NCBI GenBank assembly: GCA_039621445.1
Contig: CP154955.1
Location: forward strand, 48,778,086-48,842,085
Origin: Euglena gracilis
Lineage: Eukaryota; Euglenida; Euglenophyceae; Euglenales
Length of the DNA stretch: 64,000 nucleotides
Direction: 5' to 3'
In this document: piece by piece, positions 31,832 to 41,684 of the stretch
Numbering within the stretch: the first letter of the stretch is position 1
How the letters are laid out: each line of letters opens with the position of its first letter
Translations under genes and position numbers: made by a program
The notes under the pieces: model-generated
Told to the model about the DNA's origin: nothing
The model's input: the letters and a program-made list of their open reading frames with translations, nothing else
Databases searched by the model: none

Positions 31832-31950
31832 TGGAGTAGGGTTAGGTGCACGATTTAGGGTTAGGGTTAGGCCTAACTTATAGACGGGTGTTCGGTGTAC
31901 AAGTTAGGCCTAGCCCTAAGCCTAAATCGCGCACCTAACCCTATTCCATC
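31832..31950. repeat. Telomere-like palindrome
   Basis: atggagtagggttaggtgca with gatttagggttaggg faces cctaaatcgcgcacctaacc with ctattccatcat. The centre is ttatagacgggtgttcgg. It is nested in the foldback transposon. Confidence 0.8.
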
Positions 31951-32209
31951 ATAAACACAACAAACTCCACCCCCCCCTACTCCTAACTATATGCCCCCCT
32001 GGGGGGCCATATCAGGCATTTGCTTAAGGAAGCGGGGGGGGGGGGGGTACTGGCTAGCCAATCGGCTAGACACTGGAAAAAATGGACTAGCTAGAACCCC
32101 CGGGGGGGGGGGGGGGGGAGGGGGTCCCCCGGACTGGAAAAAAAATTTCCCCCGGCGCTGCGCGCCGGAGGAAAAATGAGGTTTTTAATAGGTTTTTGGC
32201 TGATTTTGT

Positions 32210-32432
32210 TCCAAAAATTCCCAAAAATGGCCAAAAACGGGCATTTTTGGCCATTTTTGGGGGTCCCCAAAAAAATTTTCGACGCTTCGCGCCAGTCACT
32301 GGGAAAAAAAATTCCACTAGCTAGCCCTGCTAACAGACCCCCCCCCGGGGGGTCTGCTAGAAATCCCACTAGCCAAATTTGGACTAGCTGCAGTCCAGCC
32401 CCCCCCCCCAGGGGGTACTGCAATCCCTTAAG
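32210..32432. mobile_element. Nested CTAGCTGCAGTCC element, copy 1
   Basis: The stretch from ttccaaaaattcccaaaaat through actagctgcagtccag and gggtactgcaatccc parallels 43,325-43,555. It supplies the inner part of the foldback transposon. Confidence 0.6.
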
Positions 32433-32569
32433 CAAATGCCTGGGCCATATAGTTGGGAGCTGCCGTGCAAATATGTGTGTGCATATATATATGAATACAT
32501 GTGTATATGAAAACACGTTATATACATACATGTGAGTACATACAATATGTGTATGTAAGTACCCTGCAC

Positions 32570-32788
32570 CGCGGGCATGCTCAAGGCAGAGAGTGTCTCC
32601 CCCTGCGCAGCTTCCAGCGCCTCCACCGTCTGCCGCAGCACGATCTGCTCCAGCTCCGAGCGCTGGTAGTTGCTGTACTGGGACGCGGAGGCCGGGCTGA
32701 GTTGGAGGAGGCCCGACGCCGGCCGCTCCAGGGGCCGCTCGATGCCGGAGAGGGTCCGGTCGAACCCCGAGAGGGCCCGCTCCAGCCC
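32570..32788 (-). CDS. Exon, 73 codons, helical
   Basis: Starts GLERALSGFDRTLSGIERPL, continues ERPASGLLQLSPASASQYSN and then SELEQIVLRQTVEALEAAQG, ending at MPA with the donor GTGCAGG (phase 0). A better consensus donor GTACTTAC lies 7 bp further but would end in phase 1. The acceptor is cccccccacag. Two short GLERALSGF / TLSGIERPL repeats open it. Confidence 0.7.
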
Positions 32789-33370
32789 CTGTGGGGGGGG
32801 GGGGGGGTGGCATACCTGGCACACGTGGCACACATGACGTGGAGGGCACCAGAAATTCGTGGAGTGCCGCGAAGCCAGAAAAAGGGCAAAAAAAACTTTT
32901 GTCTTTTGTGTCAAAAATTATTTACCTTGTGTCAAAATTAATTAGACACAAAAAATAATTTCGACACAATTTAAAAAATTTATTATTCAAAAATTGTTAA
33001 ATTAATTATTTAAGTTTTTCATTAGAGTGCTTTCGTTCTACAAATTCACCAGAGGGAGAAGATCAATGCACAATCCAAAGGTCGTCAACAAGGGGAAGGC
33101 GCCCATGTTCCTTTTCTCCTGGAGGAGGCAAGAACAAGAACAGGAGGCAAAAGCAATAAATGTTTGATTGTGGCCGCCTTTTTGGATTGTCACATGTCCG
33201 CAAGGCACCAGGAAAAAACAGAGAAGCACACCTCAAACATGTATACCTTCTCCTCAGGGGGGGGTAAAAATGGGACTGTCAATTCTTGCGCTGTTGTGAA
33301 TTTTGAGTTAAAGTTACATCACATAGATGCATACATGCATACCTACAAACCTACCTACATACATACGGCA
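32789..33370. other. Intron, AT-rich unique sequence
   Basis: At 32,900-33,000 there are repeats of gtgtcaaaattaatta-like text. No exon is seen apart from a seven-codon possibility at about 33,240 that I do not call. Confidence 0.5.
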
Positions 33371-33372
33371 AT

Positions 33373-33838
33373 TGTTAAGGTTAGTAGGGGGGGGACTAAA
33401 CTTGACACCGGGTTGGCCCCGGGGTATATGCATCCCTGGGGTAAGTGAAGGGTTAGGGTTAGGGTTAGGACCGGCCGGCCTGGGTTTGGCCGCACGCACG
33501 ACGCGCGCCTCCTCCCCCTGGCCCAGGCCGCGCGATCCCAAAAGGCGGTTGACGGGCAGAGGAAAAGAAAGCCAAAAGCTACCGAACGGTATACCCCCGC
33601 AAGGGACTTAGCCCTCCTTTTGCCTTTGGCTGAAAAGGCTAGGATTTGGGTGCAGGCAGTCGGCAAGCAGTTAGACCCAAAAAAAGGAATATGATGCACG
33701 CGTCGCGCGTGCGGTCGAACCCAGCCCAGCCGGTGCTAACCCAAACCTTACGCCCTTTAATAACCCCAGGGTGTACCCCGTGGCCGACCCGGTGTCGATT
33801 TTAGTACCACCACAGGGGGGCACTCAACTTAACACTTA
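33373..33838. mobile_element. Foldback element with ~50-bp inverted ends
   Basis: Left gttaaggttagtagg through actaaacttgacaccgggtt is the inverse of right cgacccggtgtcgattttag through aacttaacacttagc. A second inverted pair is ccccggggtatatgcatccc/ccccagggtgtacc. The core carries ggttagggttaggg and gcgcgcc/cgcgtcgcgcg palindromes. Confidence 0.65.
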
Positions 33839-33957
33839 GCACGTAATTATGTACATGTATATATACCCTCAATATACACCTTATATATATACATATGCTC
33901 CACCCCACGTTTTACTTGTGGGACCCCCCCGAGGCATCCCACCAGTCTAAGGCTGCC

Positions 33958-34022
33958 ATATACATATACATATATATATATATATATATGTATGTATATA
34001 TGTATATATATGTATATACATA
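33958..34022. repeat. (TA)n-rich microsatellite
   Basis: tatatatatatatatatatg and related tatgtata words, followed by a short GT run. Confidence 0.9.
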
Positions 34023-34065
34023 TGTGTGTTAGTGTATCCGTGTGTGTGTGTGTGTGTTTCCACAC

Positions 34066-34453
34066 ATATGTAAACCTCCTCCTACACTTATAAACCTCCC
34101 CACTCATAAGCCCCCCCCCACAGGCCGACCAATCAAACCTTGACTTATAACCCCCCCCCCCCCCCTGGGGAAAAGAAATGAAAACCGCTGGGGACGATTC
34201 TTTCGGTTGCAAACCACCCAAAAAAAACTGACTTTTTGGCAATTTTTTGAGACCGACCATCATCAAAAATGCCATTTTTGACCAAATTTGCCAAAAATTG
34301 CCAATTTGGGGGGGGGGGTTGGGATCATTTTTGGGGGTCGGATTTTCACCAACAATTCCAGGACCTATAAACCCCCCCAACCATAAACCCCCTTCGGCCC
34401 ACCAATCAAACGGATCCTATAAACCCCGGGGGTTTGTAAGTGGGGGGGTTACA
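34066..34453. mobile_element. C-run TATAACCC inverted element, copy 1
   Basis: Left gtaaacctcctcctacactt faces right aagtgggggggttac. The inner text gaccgaccatcatcaaaaat, ttgccaaaaattgcc and caattccaggacctataaac is shared with 37,313-37,656. Confidence 0.7.
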
Positions 34454-34491
34454 CACACATACACACGCACTTGTGAATAAACACCACGCAC

Positions 34492-34617
34492 CCCGAAGGA
34501 CCCGGCCGTGCTTCGCCGGCGGCTGAGCCTCGACCCGGTGGTGCCCGCCAGCCGGGCCGCCCCCGCCGCGGCCTCCTGCCACAGCACGGCGCGCTCCTCC
34601 GCCTCCCGGCCACCCCG
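34492..34617 (-). CDS. Exon, 42 codons, Ala/Arg-rich
   Basis: Starts RGGREAEERAVLWQEAAAGA, continues ARLAGTTGSRLSRRRSTAGS and ends FG before the donor GTGCGTGG. The acceptor is ccctgggcag. It is phase 0. The ERAVLWQEAA helix recalls the F family. Confidence 0.7.
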
Positions 34618-34777
34618 CTGCCCAGGGGGGTTCTTCGGTTCAGTCCTTTGCCAATCTGGCCTCGAGCCAAGCCCCAAGGCTTCCGTGGGAAAATCCCTCG
34701 TGGACTTGACGTTGAAGAGGAGTCTTCAAAGCCCTTGCCTTGTGCTTGGCCCAGAAATCTCCTTGGTGTGTATCGGC

Positions 34778-34900
34778 GATACACACGGATACACAAATTA
34801 TTATTTGCCGATACACACGATACACAAATTATTATTTGCCGATACACACGATACACAAATTATTATTTGCCGATACACACAATACACAATTTTTTGGCCG
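34778..34900. repeat. 31-bp tandem repeat
   Basis: Four units of cgatacacacgatacacaaa plus ttattatttgc, with starts about 31 bp apart (34,809, 34,840, 34,871). Each unit contains gatacacac twice. Confidence 0.9.
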
Positions 34901-35449
34901 ATGCACACTGAGGTGAGGTCTGGCTTTGCTTCAAAGAGGTAAATTGGGACAACTGGTTTTTTGTTACTCCGAAGACTTTTTCCCCCACCTAAGCAGGTGA
35001 CGGTCAAAAAGGAGGGTGGGGGTCGCTGGCCACTTTCGAGGATCAGCAGACCATTCCTCACAGAATGTGCAGGGGGTTGGTCCACTGTGGCTGAAAAAGC
35101 TCACTTCTCCAACGAAGATCCCCCCAGTGAGCCCCCCCAATCCTCGTCCCAAATGATACTCGGGGGGACTAAACAACCGATCGGTGTCTTGGTTTGACAG
35201 GTGCCTTGGATATCCGTTACGAAAAATACCCCCTCCTCCCGATGAACCCCCAAGGTGACCGTTTGGGTTTTGGCCCAACACCCGAACGGTCATTCAGGGG
35301 GGGGTTGGTGGTAAAATCAGCATCAAGTTGGTCACTTTCTGGCCATCCCCTCCCGGGGCCGCGGGGGGGGGGGGGGGGCAAAAATCATCAAACAAAAAAA
35401 TATTACATTATTATATCCGGGATGGGGGGATCGCCGCTGCGCAGCGGCG

Positions 35450-35588
35450 CGCCTGTGGTGCTCCAGGGCGGCCCGCAGCCACGCCTCGACGCAGCGCGCC
35501 AGCAGGCCGGGGACGAGGGGCGTGACGGGCGGCGGGTCCGCGGCGCCGCGCTTGGCCTCCGGCTGGTCGCGATGGGGCCGCCCCACTG
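35450..35588 (-). CDS. Exon, about 46 codons, donor unclear
   Basis: The frame DQPEAKRGAADPPPVTPLVP then GLLARCVEAWLRAALEHHRR has almost only G or C in third positions. The acceptor is ttgtcggatgcag. I see no good GT donor at its end: the sequence runs through a GC-rich inverted patch (CGCCGCTGCGCAGCGGCG) into AT-rich DNA, so the left edge is approximate. Confidence 0.5.
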
Positions 35589-35879
35589 CTGCATCCGACA
35601 AATTGGTGTCTGCCCAGCCCAAACAATGTGCTTGGTTTTGGGGGTATGCAGCGGCGTCACTTTTTGGATGTGGGAGGTTGGTGGTGGGGGCGTGACCATA
35701 CAGTCCTAGACAGGAGGGTGCCTAGACAGCGGCTGTTCCAAAAAATTAACTCCAGTGGGGGGGGGGCAGTCCATCAGGCAATACGAATGAAGGGATGATT
35801 GCACTCCGACTTGCGACTGGCACTCCGACTTAGAACGGTTTCCGGAATTTCCATTCAGCCAAAGGTCAGGGAATTTCTG

Positions 35880-36665
35880 AAGCCCCCCCCCCCCCCAGTG
35901 GAGGATGCAGCTGGCCGGCTGAAAAAAGGTGCTGGCTGAACCCCCCCAGGGGTTGAGGGGTCGCGGAGGGCGGCTGCCGGGCTGGCACCACCAACCACAA
36001 AAAAAAAATCCAAATCTGGCTGGGTGGGATTTTTTTCAACCAAAAATTTGAGGTGAGAACAGGAAAAAGCCTCAAAAAGGCCATTTTTGGCCATTTTCAA
36101 AATTTTCGGTATTCTGTGCTGAAAAATTCTTTGGTCCCAAAGTCAATGGGTTGGCGGCCCAAAACGGGGCGCTGGCGGGTCGAAAAACGCTCATTTTCGG
36201 CTCAAAAGCATTTTTTTCCGGGTCCGGGAGGCCAAAAAAACATCGTTTCGGGCAAAAAAAAATTTGTTCAATTTTTTTTCGACTTTTTTGACCCGGTTTT
36301 GACCCAAGTCAATATGGGTTGGCGGCCCAAAACGGGGCGCTGGCGGGTCGAAAAACGCTCATTTTCGGCTCAAAAAAAGTTTTCCTGGGTCCGGGAGGCC
36401 AAAAAACATCGTTTCGGGCAAACAATTTTTTTTCGATTTTTTTTGGATTTTTTTGACCCGGTTTTGACCCAAAGTCAATGGGTTGGCGGCCCCAAAACGG
36501 GGCGCCGGCGGGTCGAAAAACGCTCATTTTCGGCTGGCCCTGCTTTGCTGGGTTGTGAAATTGACCTCGACCCTGGTGGGGGGGCCAGCCCTGCAAAGAA
36601 TAGCTGGCTGGAAATCAAGGTGCTGGCTGGCTGGCTGGACCCACCCTCGGGGTAGGGTGGGATCT
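35880..36665. mobile_element. CTGGCTGG element carrying a 166-bp triple repeat
   Basis: ggccggctgaaaaaaggtgctggctg at the left and gctggctggaaatcaaggtgctggctg at the right mark the outer parts. Between them a block starting agtcaatgggttggcggccc and ending cgctcattttcggctc occurs at 36,141, 36,307 and 36,473. Confidence 0.65.
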
Positions 36666-36719
36666 GGCTCAAGAAATTCCTTGCCCTGAGCACCCTCCCT
36701 TCAGAGGAAACCTGTGCAC

Positions 36720-36796
36720 CGGGTCGAGATGCCCCGGGGAGGTGCGGGGAAACCGGAGCAACGGGGCGAGCGGGACCGCTGGAGTGCCTCCGCCCA
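36720..36796 (-). CDS. Possible exon, about 25 codons
   Basis: Reads WAEALQRSRSPRCSGFPAPP then RGIST, between acceptor ccgttgtccag and donor GTGCACAGG, phase 2. The whole patch 36,680-36,960 is GC-rich and open on this strand, so the true exon could be larger. Confidence 0.4.
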
Positions 36797-37312
36797 CTGG
36801 ACAACGGACGATAAGCACACGCCCCCAGGGTGGTTGGGGAGGGGGAGGTCCGGAAGCCCGGGAGCCTTGACCGCAACCCGACCGAGGGGTTGAAAGCGCC
36901 CAGCGTCAAAATGCCCAAACCGCGGCGATCACGAGCACCAGGCCAATGAAAAGCAGGGGCGACAGAAATCACAGCCCAAAGTAGTTTGGTGTTTCCATAA
37001 CCTTGGATGGGTTTTGGTGCGAGACACCAGAATTTTTTGGGGGGAATGGCCCTTCGACAGCCTAATTTTGGGGTCCCTCAAAGGGGGTTGTATGCCCGCC
37101 TCGGTGGGTGGTTCCTGCGGGTCCTGAAAAGCCTAATGGGAACGCGGACTGGAGCACCCTCCCTAAATGAAATGCAGCGGCACCCCGCTGCCCTCATCAC
37201 CGACAGCAATGAGGCACACTCAGCCCAGATCCACCACCCAACCCTGCGTCTGAATTCAAAAGAAGCTGAGTTCCCATGCACTTGTCTCATTCCACCACAG
37301 GGAGATGGCGCA

Positions 37313-37656
37313 CATAACCCCCCCCCACTTATAACCCCCCCCCCCTGGCCGGCCAACCAAACCGGATCCTATAACCCCCCCCCCCCGGGGGGAAACAAAC
37401 CGCCGGGGACGATTTTTTTCGGCCGCAAACCACCCAAAAACTGATTTTTTGGGCAATTTTTTGAGACCAACCATCATCAAAAATACAATTTTTGATCAAA
37501 TTTACCAAAAATTGCGAATTTCGGGGGGTTTCAGGGTCATTTAGGGGGGGTCGGATTTTCATCAACAATTCCAGATTCTATAACCCCCCCTTCGGCCGAC
37601 CAACCAAACCGGATCCTATAAACCCCGGGGGGTTTTCAAGTAGGGGGGGGGTTATG
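37313..37656. mobile_element. C-run TATAACCC inverted element, copy 2
   Basis: Left CATAACCCCCCCCCACTTA faces right TCAAGTAGGGGGGGGGTTATG, an inverted pair. The inner text matches 34,066-34,453. The right end touches the donor of the exon at 37,664-37,786. Confidence 0.75.
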
Positions 37657-37663
37657 CCATGAC

Positions 37664-37786
37664 CCTTCCACAGGGCCTCCCCGCCCCATGAGCCAGTGTG
37701 GGCCTGCCCAACAGCTCCCGGTCGTCGTCCCGCTCCGCCTCCAGGGCCCACAGCGTCCGCTGGGAGGTGGACCACCGCTCCTCGTA
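37664..37786 (-). CDS. Exon, 41 codons, helical then Gly/Arg-rich
   Basis: Starts YEERWSTSQRTLWALEAERD and continues DDRELLGRPTLAHGAGRPCG, ending R before the donor GTCATGG. The acceptor is cctcgcctcaccag. It is 123 bp, phase 0. The donor lies within about 7 bp of a C-run inverted-repeat element, so the last third may be newly exonised. Confidence 0.6.
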
Positions 37787-38550
37787 CTGGTGAGGCGAGG
37801 GCCGGGTGGGACAGCAATGTTCAGACGGGCGTTCCGCAGTTGTTTGCGGGCCGAAACCACTGCTCACTGAACCAACAAAAAAACAGCCCAGTGGTCACTT
37901 TGCTTTCCGAGTTAAATTAAACTCTGGGCCTTTCCCACGATATACGGAATATACAATATCTGAACTTCCACCCATTTCACTAATACCTGTCCTTCCCCAG
38001 CTCATTGTCCATGTCGTGTGGCAACAGCCCGGGGGAGCCAACTTCAGGGGGACCATCCTGACTTCAGCGGGGGAAATGGGGGTATTGCCGTTTTATTTTT
38101 TTTCCAGGAGCCGAAAGAGCACAATTCACACGTGGGCAAGCCTTTGCTCTCAACCTTTCTTGAGAAACCCTGTGAAGAGGGGTGGAGGTCACACTCTCCG
38201 TTATTGCAACCCCACCTTTGGGTGGATTCTTGTTAGCTGGTGAAAAATTATTGCAACTAAAATTAAAAATAATTAGAAGTTATGAAAAATACAAAATAAT
38301 AACAAAAAAATATGAACTGTTAGGGATCCCAAATGCCCCTCACCTGCAATTCCCAATGGCGAATTTGGAGAAGGTGCAATCCAGTCTCCCATGGGCGAGC
38401 AACCAGCCTGCAATCGGGAAAAAGAGAAATGCTTGTTGGTTGAATGCTCGCAGTGATTCCGACAGATCCACTCATTCACCCAAAATCCAGCCAAAATCAG
38501 CTGAAGTTTCCCAAAAAAAATTCCGGCCCGGAATTCGACCAGGCTAAAAC
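37787..38550. other. Intron, mostly unique
   Basis: No exon seen. From 38,470 it shares accatccagccaaaatc-type text with the cccaccca elements. Confidence 0.45.
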
Positions 38551-38671
38551 CTGACCCAAGGCGCAACCCCCCCCCGGGGGGGGGGTCCCCCAACCACCAA
38601 CTCTCTAAACCCCACCTACCCCCCTCCCCCCCCCAAGGGGGTTCGACAGCCGGCCCTGGGCGCAGTAGCAC

Positions 38672-38722
38672 CTGGTGTGCGCTGAGCTGGGCCAGCAGGT
38701 CCTCTTCCGCCCACTGTGCCTC
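38672..38722 (-). CDS. Short exon, 17 codons
   Basis: Reads EAQWAEEDLLAQLSAHQ between acceptor cacgccttcag, preceded by a long C-rich tract, and donor GTGCTACTG. It is 51 bp, phase 0. The helical heptad-like peptide fits the gene. Confidence 0.65.
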
Positions 38723-38849
38723 CTGAAGGCGTGCGAGGCGGGGGCTCGGGGAGGGCAGAGGACGCCGGTAGGCAAAACTGGGACAGTGGGCCAGTGGGAA
38801 ACCTGTAATACAAGAGGGGAGTTGGCACTTAGCCATATTGAACGTCAAT

Positions 38850-39000
38850 GAAAAATGACCCTGACAGGTTGGCCGGTACCGGGGGCCCAGACAACTTCCT
38901 ATACTGACAGGTTGGCCAGTACCGGGGACCATGACAGTTTCCCGGGCGGGACCCTGACAGGTTCTCGGGCATGACAGTTTCCCGGGGGGGGGGGGGGGTG
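38850..39000. repeat. TGACAGGTTGGCCGGTACCGGGG palindromic repeat
   Basis: Two copies of tgacaggttggccagtaccg, then cagtttcccgggcgggaccc and a terminal G run. Family of 21,078-21,175 and 60,070-60,215. Confidence 0.75.
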
Positions 39001-39174
39001 CTGCGTGAGTGGCGCGAGACAGAAAACAAACCCAAATAATTTCATATTTTCGCGACAGTTTTAGGTGATGATTGTGACGCTTTTCTGTCCGGAAAAAAAA
39101 AGGTCATCAGCTGGAATTTTGTCGAAAACAGTGAATTTTGGGCAAAATGAAAATTGATTTTCCGAACCAAATAT

Positions 39175-39430
39175 AAAAAATCAATATAATGTGTATATAA
39201 CACATAATGTATTGTGCAAAATACACAACATCACAACATATAATATGTAACATGCAATATACAAAACATAATGTATAATATACGACAATAAAATGTGATA
39301 TGTACATATACAATATATATGTAGAATGTAGAATATGGAATATAGAATATAGAATATAGAACATGCAATTTAGCAAGAATATGGAATATAGAATGTCGAA
39401 TATAGAAGAGAATATACAATATACATCGCA
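39175..39430. repeat. AT-rich tract with ATAGAATATAGA words
   Basis: Low-complexity atatacaatat and tagaatatagaatataga sequence, about 250 bp. Confidence 0.8.
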
Positions 39431-39877
39431 CCTGATCAGGCTAAATTGTTGATTTTTATTTTCCCCCTGAAATTTTATTCTCCCCTGAAATCCCGGGACC
39501 AGGCACCCCGGGAAATTAATTGGGGTCCAGTTTCCCCTCCACCCCCGGAACTTTTTCCCCAGTGTTGCCAAAAGTGCCCATCGCCTGAAAATGCTTGAGT
39601 ATGGGTTTGGCCCATTTTGAGCCGCACAAAGAGAGAAGAGGAAAAAATGCAAAACCCTCTGCAGCCACTGGCCAAAATCTAACCAGATCCCTTCCCTCAT
39701 TCCACACTGACCCCACCCCCTTCTGGAGGTCCTGCCAGCCCTTGACCCCATTCCAAGTCCTCCGCAGGCGAGATTTTCGGCCTGCGGAGGACTTTGTGTG
39801 TTTTTCTCTCGATAGGGCTTCCTGGCACTTGCCGGGCAGGCGGGGGGGGGGGGGGGCACTGCCAGGCAGGACCACAC
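39431..39877. other. Intron, unique with a 24-bp inverted pair
   Basis: aagtcctccgcaggcgagat and ttttcggcctgcggaggactttg at 39,757-39,803 form a hairpin. Otherwise unique. Confidence 0.55.
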
Positions 39878-39961
39878 CTGCTGGATCTGCCAGCTCTGGG
39901 CCATCCAGCCGACGACGCGCGGGAGGAGGCTGCGGTCGGCGTGGGCGGCGACCCGGCCACG
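39878..39961 (-). CDS. Exon, 28 codons or slightly more
   Basis: Starts RGRVAAHADRSLLPRVVGWM and continues AQSWQIQQ before the donor GTGTGGTCC. The acceptor is cctgccagcag. An AG twelve bases upstream would add ACQQ in frame. It is phase 0. Confidence 0.68.
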
Positions 39962-40139
39962 CTGCTGGCAGGCCTCGGCCAGCGATGCAGTTGGGACAGA
40001 GTCCCGTTTGAGAGTTCGTGCTACAAAAAAGGTGTACAATAAAGATATATACACACAAAAAGCAAAAAAAAAAAAAAAAGCAAACATATTAAAATCGCTA
40101 ACCTCCAACGACGAGTCATGGCACAAAGTGGGGCCCCAA

Positions 40140-40224
40140 TACCACCCCCATACCCCATACCCCATACCCCATACCCCATACCCCATACCCCATACCCCAT
40201 ACCCCATACCCCATACCCCAATAA
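40140..40224. repeat. (CCCCATA)n heptamer array 1
   Basis: About eleven copies of ccccata, reading TATGGGG on the other strand. Followed by acccccaaaataaacctcat. Confidence 0.95.
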
Positions 40225-40361
40225 CCCCCAAAATAAACCTCATCTTAACCACGGACCTCTTTTGCAAGCTAATCGCGCAACGTATGAAACTGTTCGAGTG
40301 CCCCGGGGGGGGCTCCCGCCCCCCCCCCCTGGACCCCCCCGGCAAAAAATAAACCTCACCT

Positions 40362-40436
40362 TTGTCCCCCATACCCCATACCCCATACCCCATACACCAT
40401 ACCCCATACCACCCCCATACCCCAGGTATGGGGGCC
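40362..40436. repeat. (CCCCATA)n heptamer array 2
   Basis: About eight further copies, bracketed by ggggccccac/cttgtgcc text like that before array 1 (gcacaaagtggggcccc at 40,119 and the inverse ggggccccactttgtgcc at 40,432). The segment 40,119-40,450 is thus an inverted unit. Confidence 0.9.
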
Positions 40437-40559
40437 CCACTTTGTGCCATATGTGCCAACGACGCTGATGTTCGTCTCCGACCGGACGGTGGTAAAACAG
40501 CCAATGTTCGTCTCCAACCAGGGTTAGACAAAGGGGGTGGACCCCAGGTTGGCAAAAAA

Positions 40560-40760
40560 TTGGCCACAGATGGGGGGTATATGGCCATTTTGAGCTGTTT
40601 GGGGGGGGGCATTTTTGGGCTCTTTTTTTGCCACCTTTGGCCATTTGTGGCCATTCTTTGCCAATTTTTTGTTGCCATTTTGGTCATTTTTGACCATTTT
40701 GGCCTTTTTTGGCCAACTTTCAACTACTTTTTGTCGTTTGTCACAGTCTCGCATATATAC
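40560..40760. repeat. GGCCATTTTGG-word region
   Basis: Diffuse T-rich repeat of tggccattttggtcattttt words, like the interiors at 19,270 and 48,830. Confidence 0.7.
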
Positions 40761-40949
40761 ATCAATTTTAATCATTCTGGGTAATTTGAAACTTTGGAAT
40801 TTTTGGACGTTTTTTGCCATGGATAACGTTTTTTTGGATCAACAGGCCTGCAAAAAAAACCTCAAAATTTCATGAGAAAGTACAGTAAATGACCCCAAAG
40901 GGGGTTTTGGGTGTTATGCTGGGACTCGGAAAAGTTTAGAAAATTTGGG

Positions 40950-41375
40950 GAGCTATAACCCCCCAAATAATCCCCCCCCCCTCGGGACGGGACCAGGCTG
41001 TTTTTTTACCAACCCCCGGGGGGGGGGGACGGGGGGGGTCCGGGGTGGCTGTGAGTGCCTGGGCCCAGGCAGGCACTACCCCCCACGGGGGGGGGGGGGG
41101 GGGGGGGATTTTGGCCAGTGCCCAGGCACATTCCTTTGAAAATAGGCCATTTTTGGCTCCCCGGCGCCAAAGGCGCCAGGGTTGTGCTAGGGCACTTTTG
41201 GCCGTGTGCCCTACCCCCCTGGGGGGGGGGTCGGATTTGGAGTGCCTTGGAGTGCCTGCCCAGGCAGGCACCCCCCTCCGGGGTGGGGTCGGCACCCGAC
41301 TAAAATACGGCCTGGACGGGACTTCAGGAGAAAAATAATATCCCAGGGGGGTTTTATTTGGGGTGAGGTTATACG
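40950..41375. mobile_element. C-run inverted element with CCCAGGCAGGCACT motifs
   Basis: Left agctataaccccccaaataa faces right ttttatttggggtgaggtta. Inside, gtgcctgggcccaggcaggc and gtgcctgcccaggcaggcac surround the hairpin cggcgccaaaggcgcc. Confidence 0.65.
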
Positions 41376-41384
41376 CATATGTAT

Positions 41385-41465
41385 GTATACATATATATGC
41401 GTACGTATATATGCATACATACATATATATGCATATATACATGTATATATACATACGTAAACATG
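41385..41465. repeat. TATATGCATACATA low-complexity tract
   Basis: Runs of tatgcatacatacatatata. No coding meaning. Confidence 0.85.
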
Positions 41466-41530
41466 GATTCAAAAAAAAAATGTCCAGAAAAATTTATGAA
41501 AATGGCGCACAACAGAGCTGGATTCTGCAC

Positions 41531-41616
41531 CTCGGAAGCTGGCCGGGGCCCGGCCCCTCGGCCTCCACCAGCACCAGCTCCCGCTGCTGCAGCTGCTGCA
41601 CGAGCAGGTTGAACGC
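41531..41616 (-). CDS. Exon, about 28 codons, Gln/Glu/Leu-rich
   Basis: Reads AFNLLVQQLQQRELVLVEAE then GPGPGQLP between acceptor tccctgacggag and donor GTGCAGAATC, phase 2. A later AG after CAGCAG would give a shorter exon. The composition is that of a coiled coil followed by a Gly/Pro turn. Confidence 0.6.
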
Positions 41617-41684
41617 CTCCGTCAGGGACATGCAAGTTTTCATCGCCCCCCCCCCCCCCGGGGAGGGGTCACTTCCACACTTCC

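Larger units (their letters stand above)
31748..32464. mobile_element. 717-bp foldback transposon with 8-bp target duplication
   Basis: Ends GGCAGCTCCCAACTATATGG and CCATATAGTTGGGAGCTGCC are inverted copies over about 22-23 bp. It is flanked by a perfect 8-bp direct repeat gtgcaaat (31,740-31,747 and 32,465-32,472). Inside is a second inverted layer (aggcatttgcttaagg at 32,014 and ccttaagcaaatgcct at 32,426), a telomere-like palindrome and a cggcgctgcgcgccgg hairpin. Non-coding, so non-autonomous. An 8-bp duplication suggests hAT or a similar superfamily. Confidence 0.88.

Noticed and set aside
33235-33260. Seven-codon reverse exon EKVYMFE
   Set aside because: Acceptor and donor exist, but the segment is too short to separate from chance.
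37140-37310. Forward-strand frame LNEMQRHPAALITDSNEAHS
   Set aside because: Reads well but has no clear splice borders, and no other forward exon is near.
39107-40723. 538-codon reverse-strand open frame
   Set aside because: It runs through heptamer arrays, AT-rich tracts and a foldback element. Only 39,878-39,961 inside it looks like an exon.
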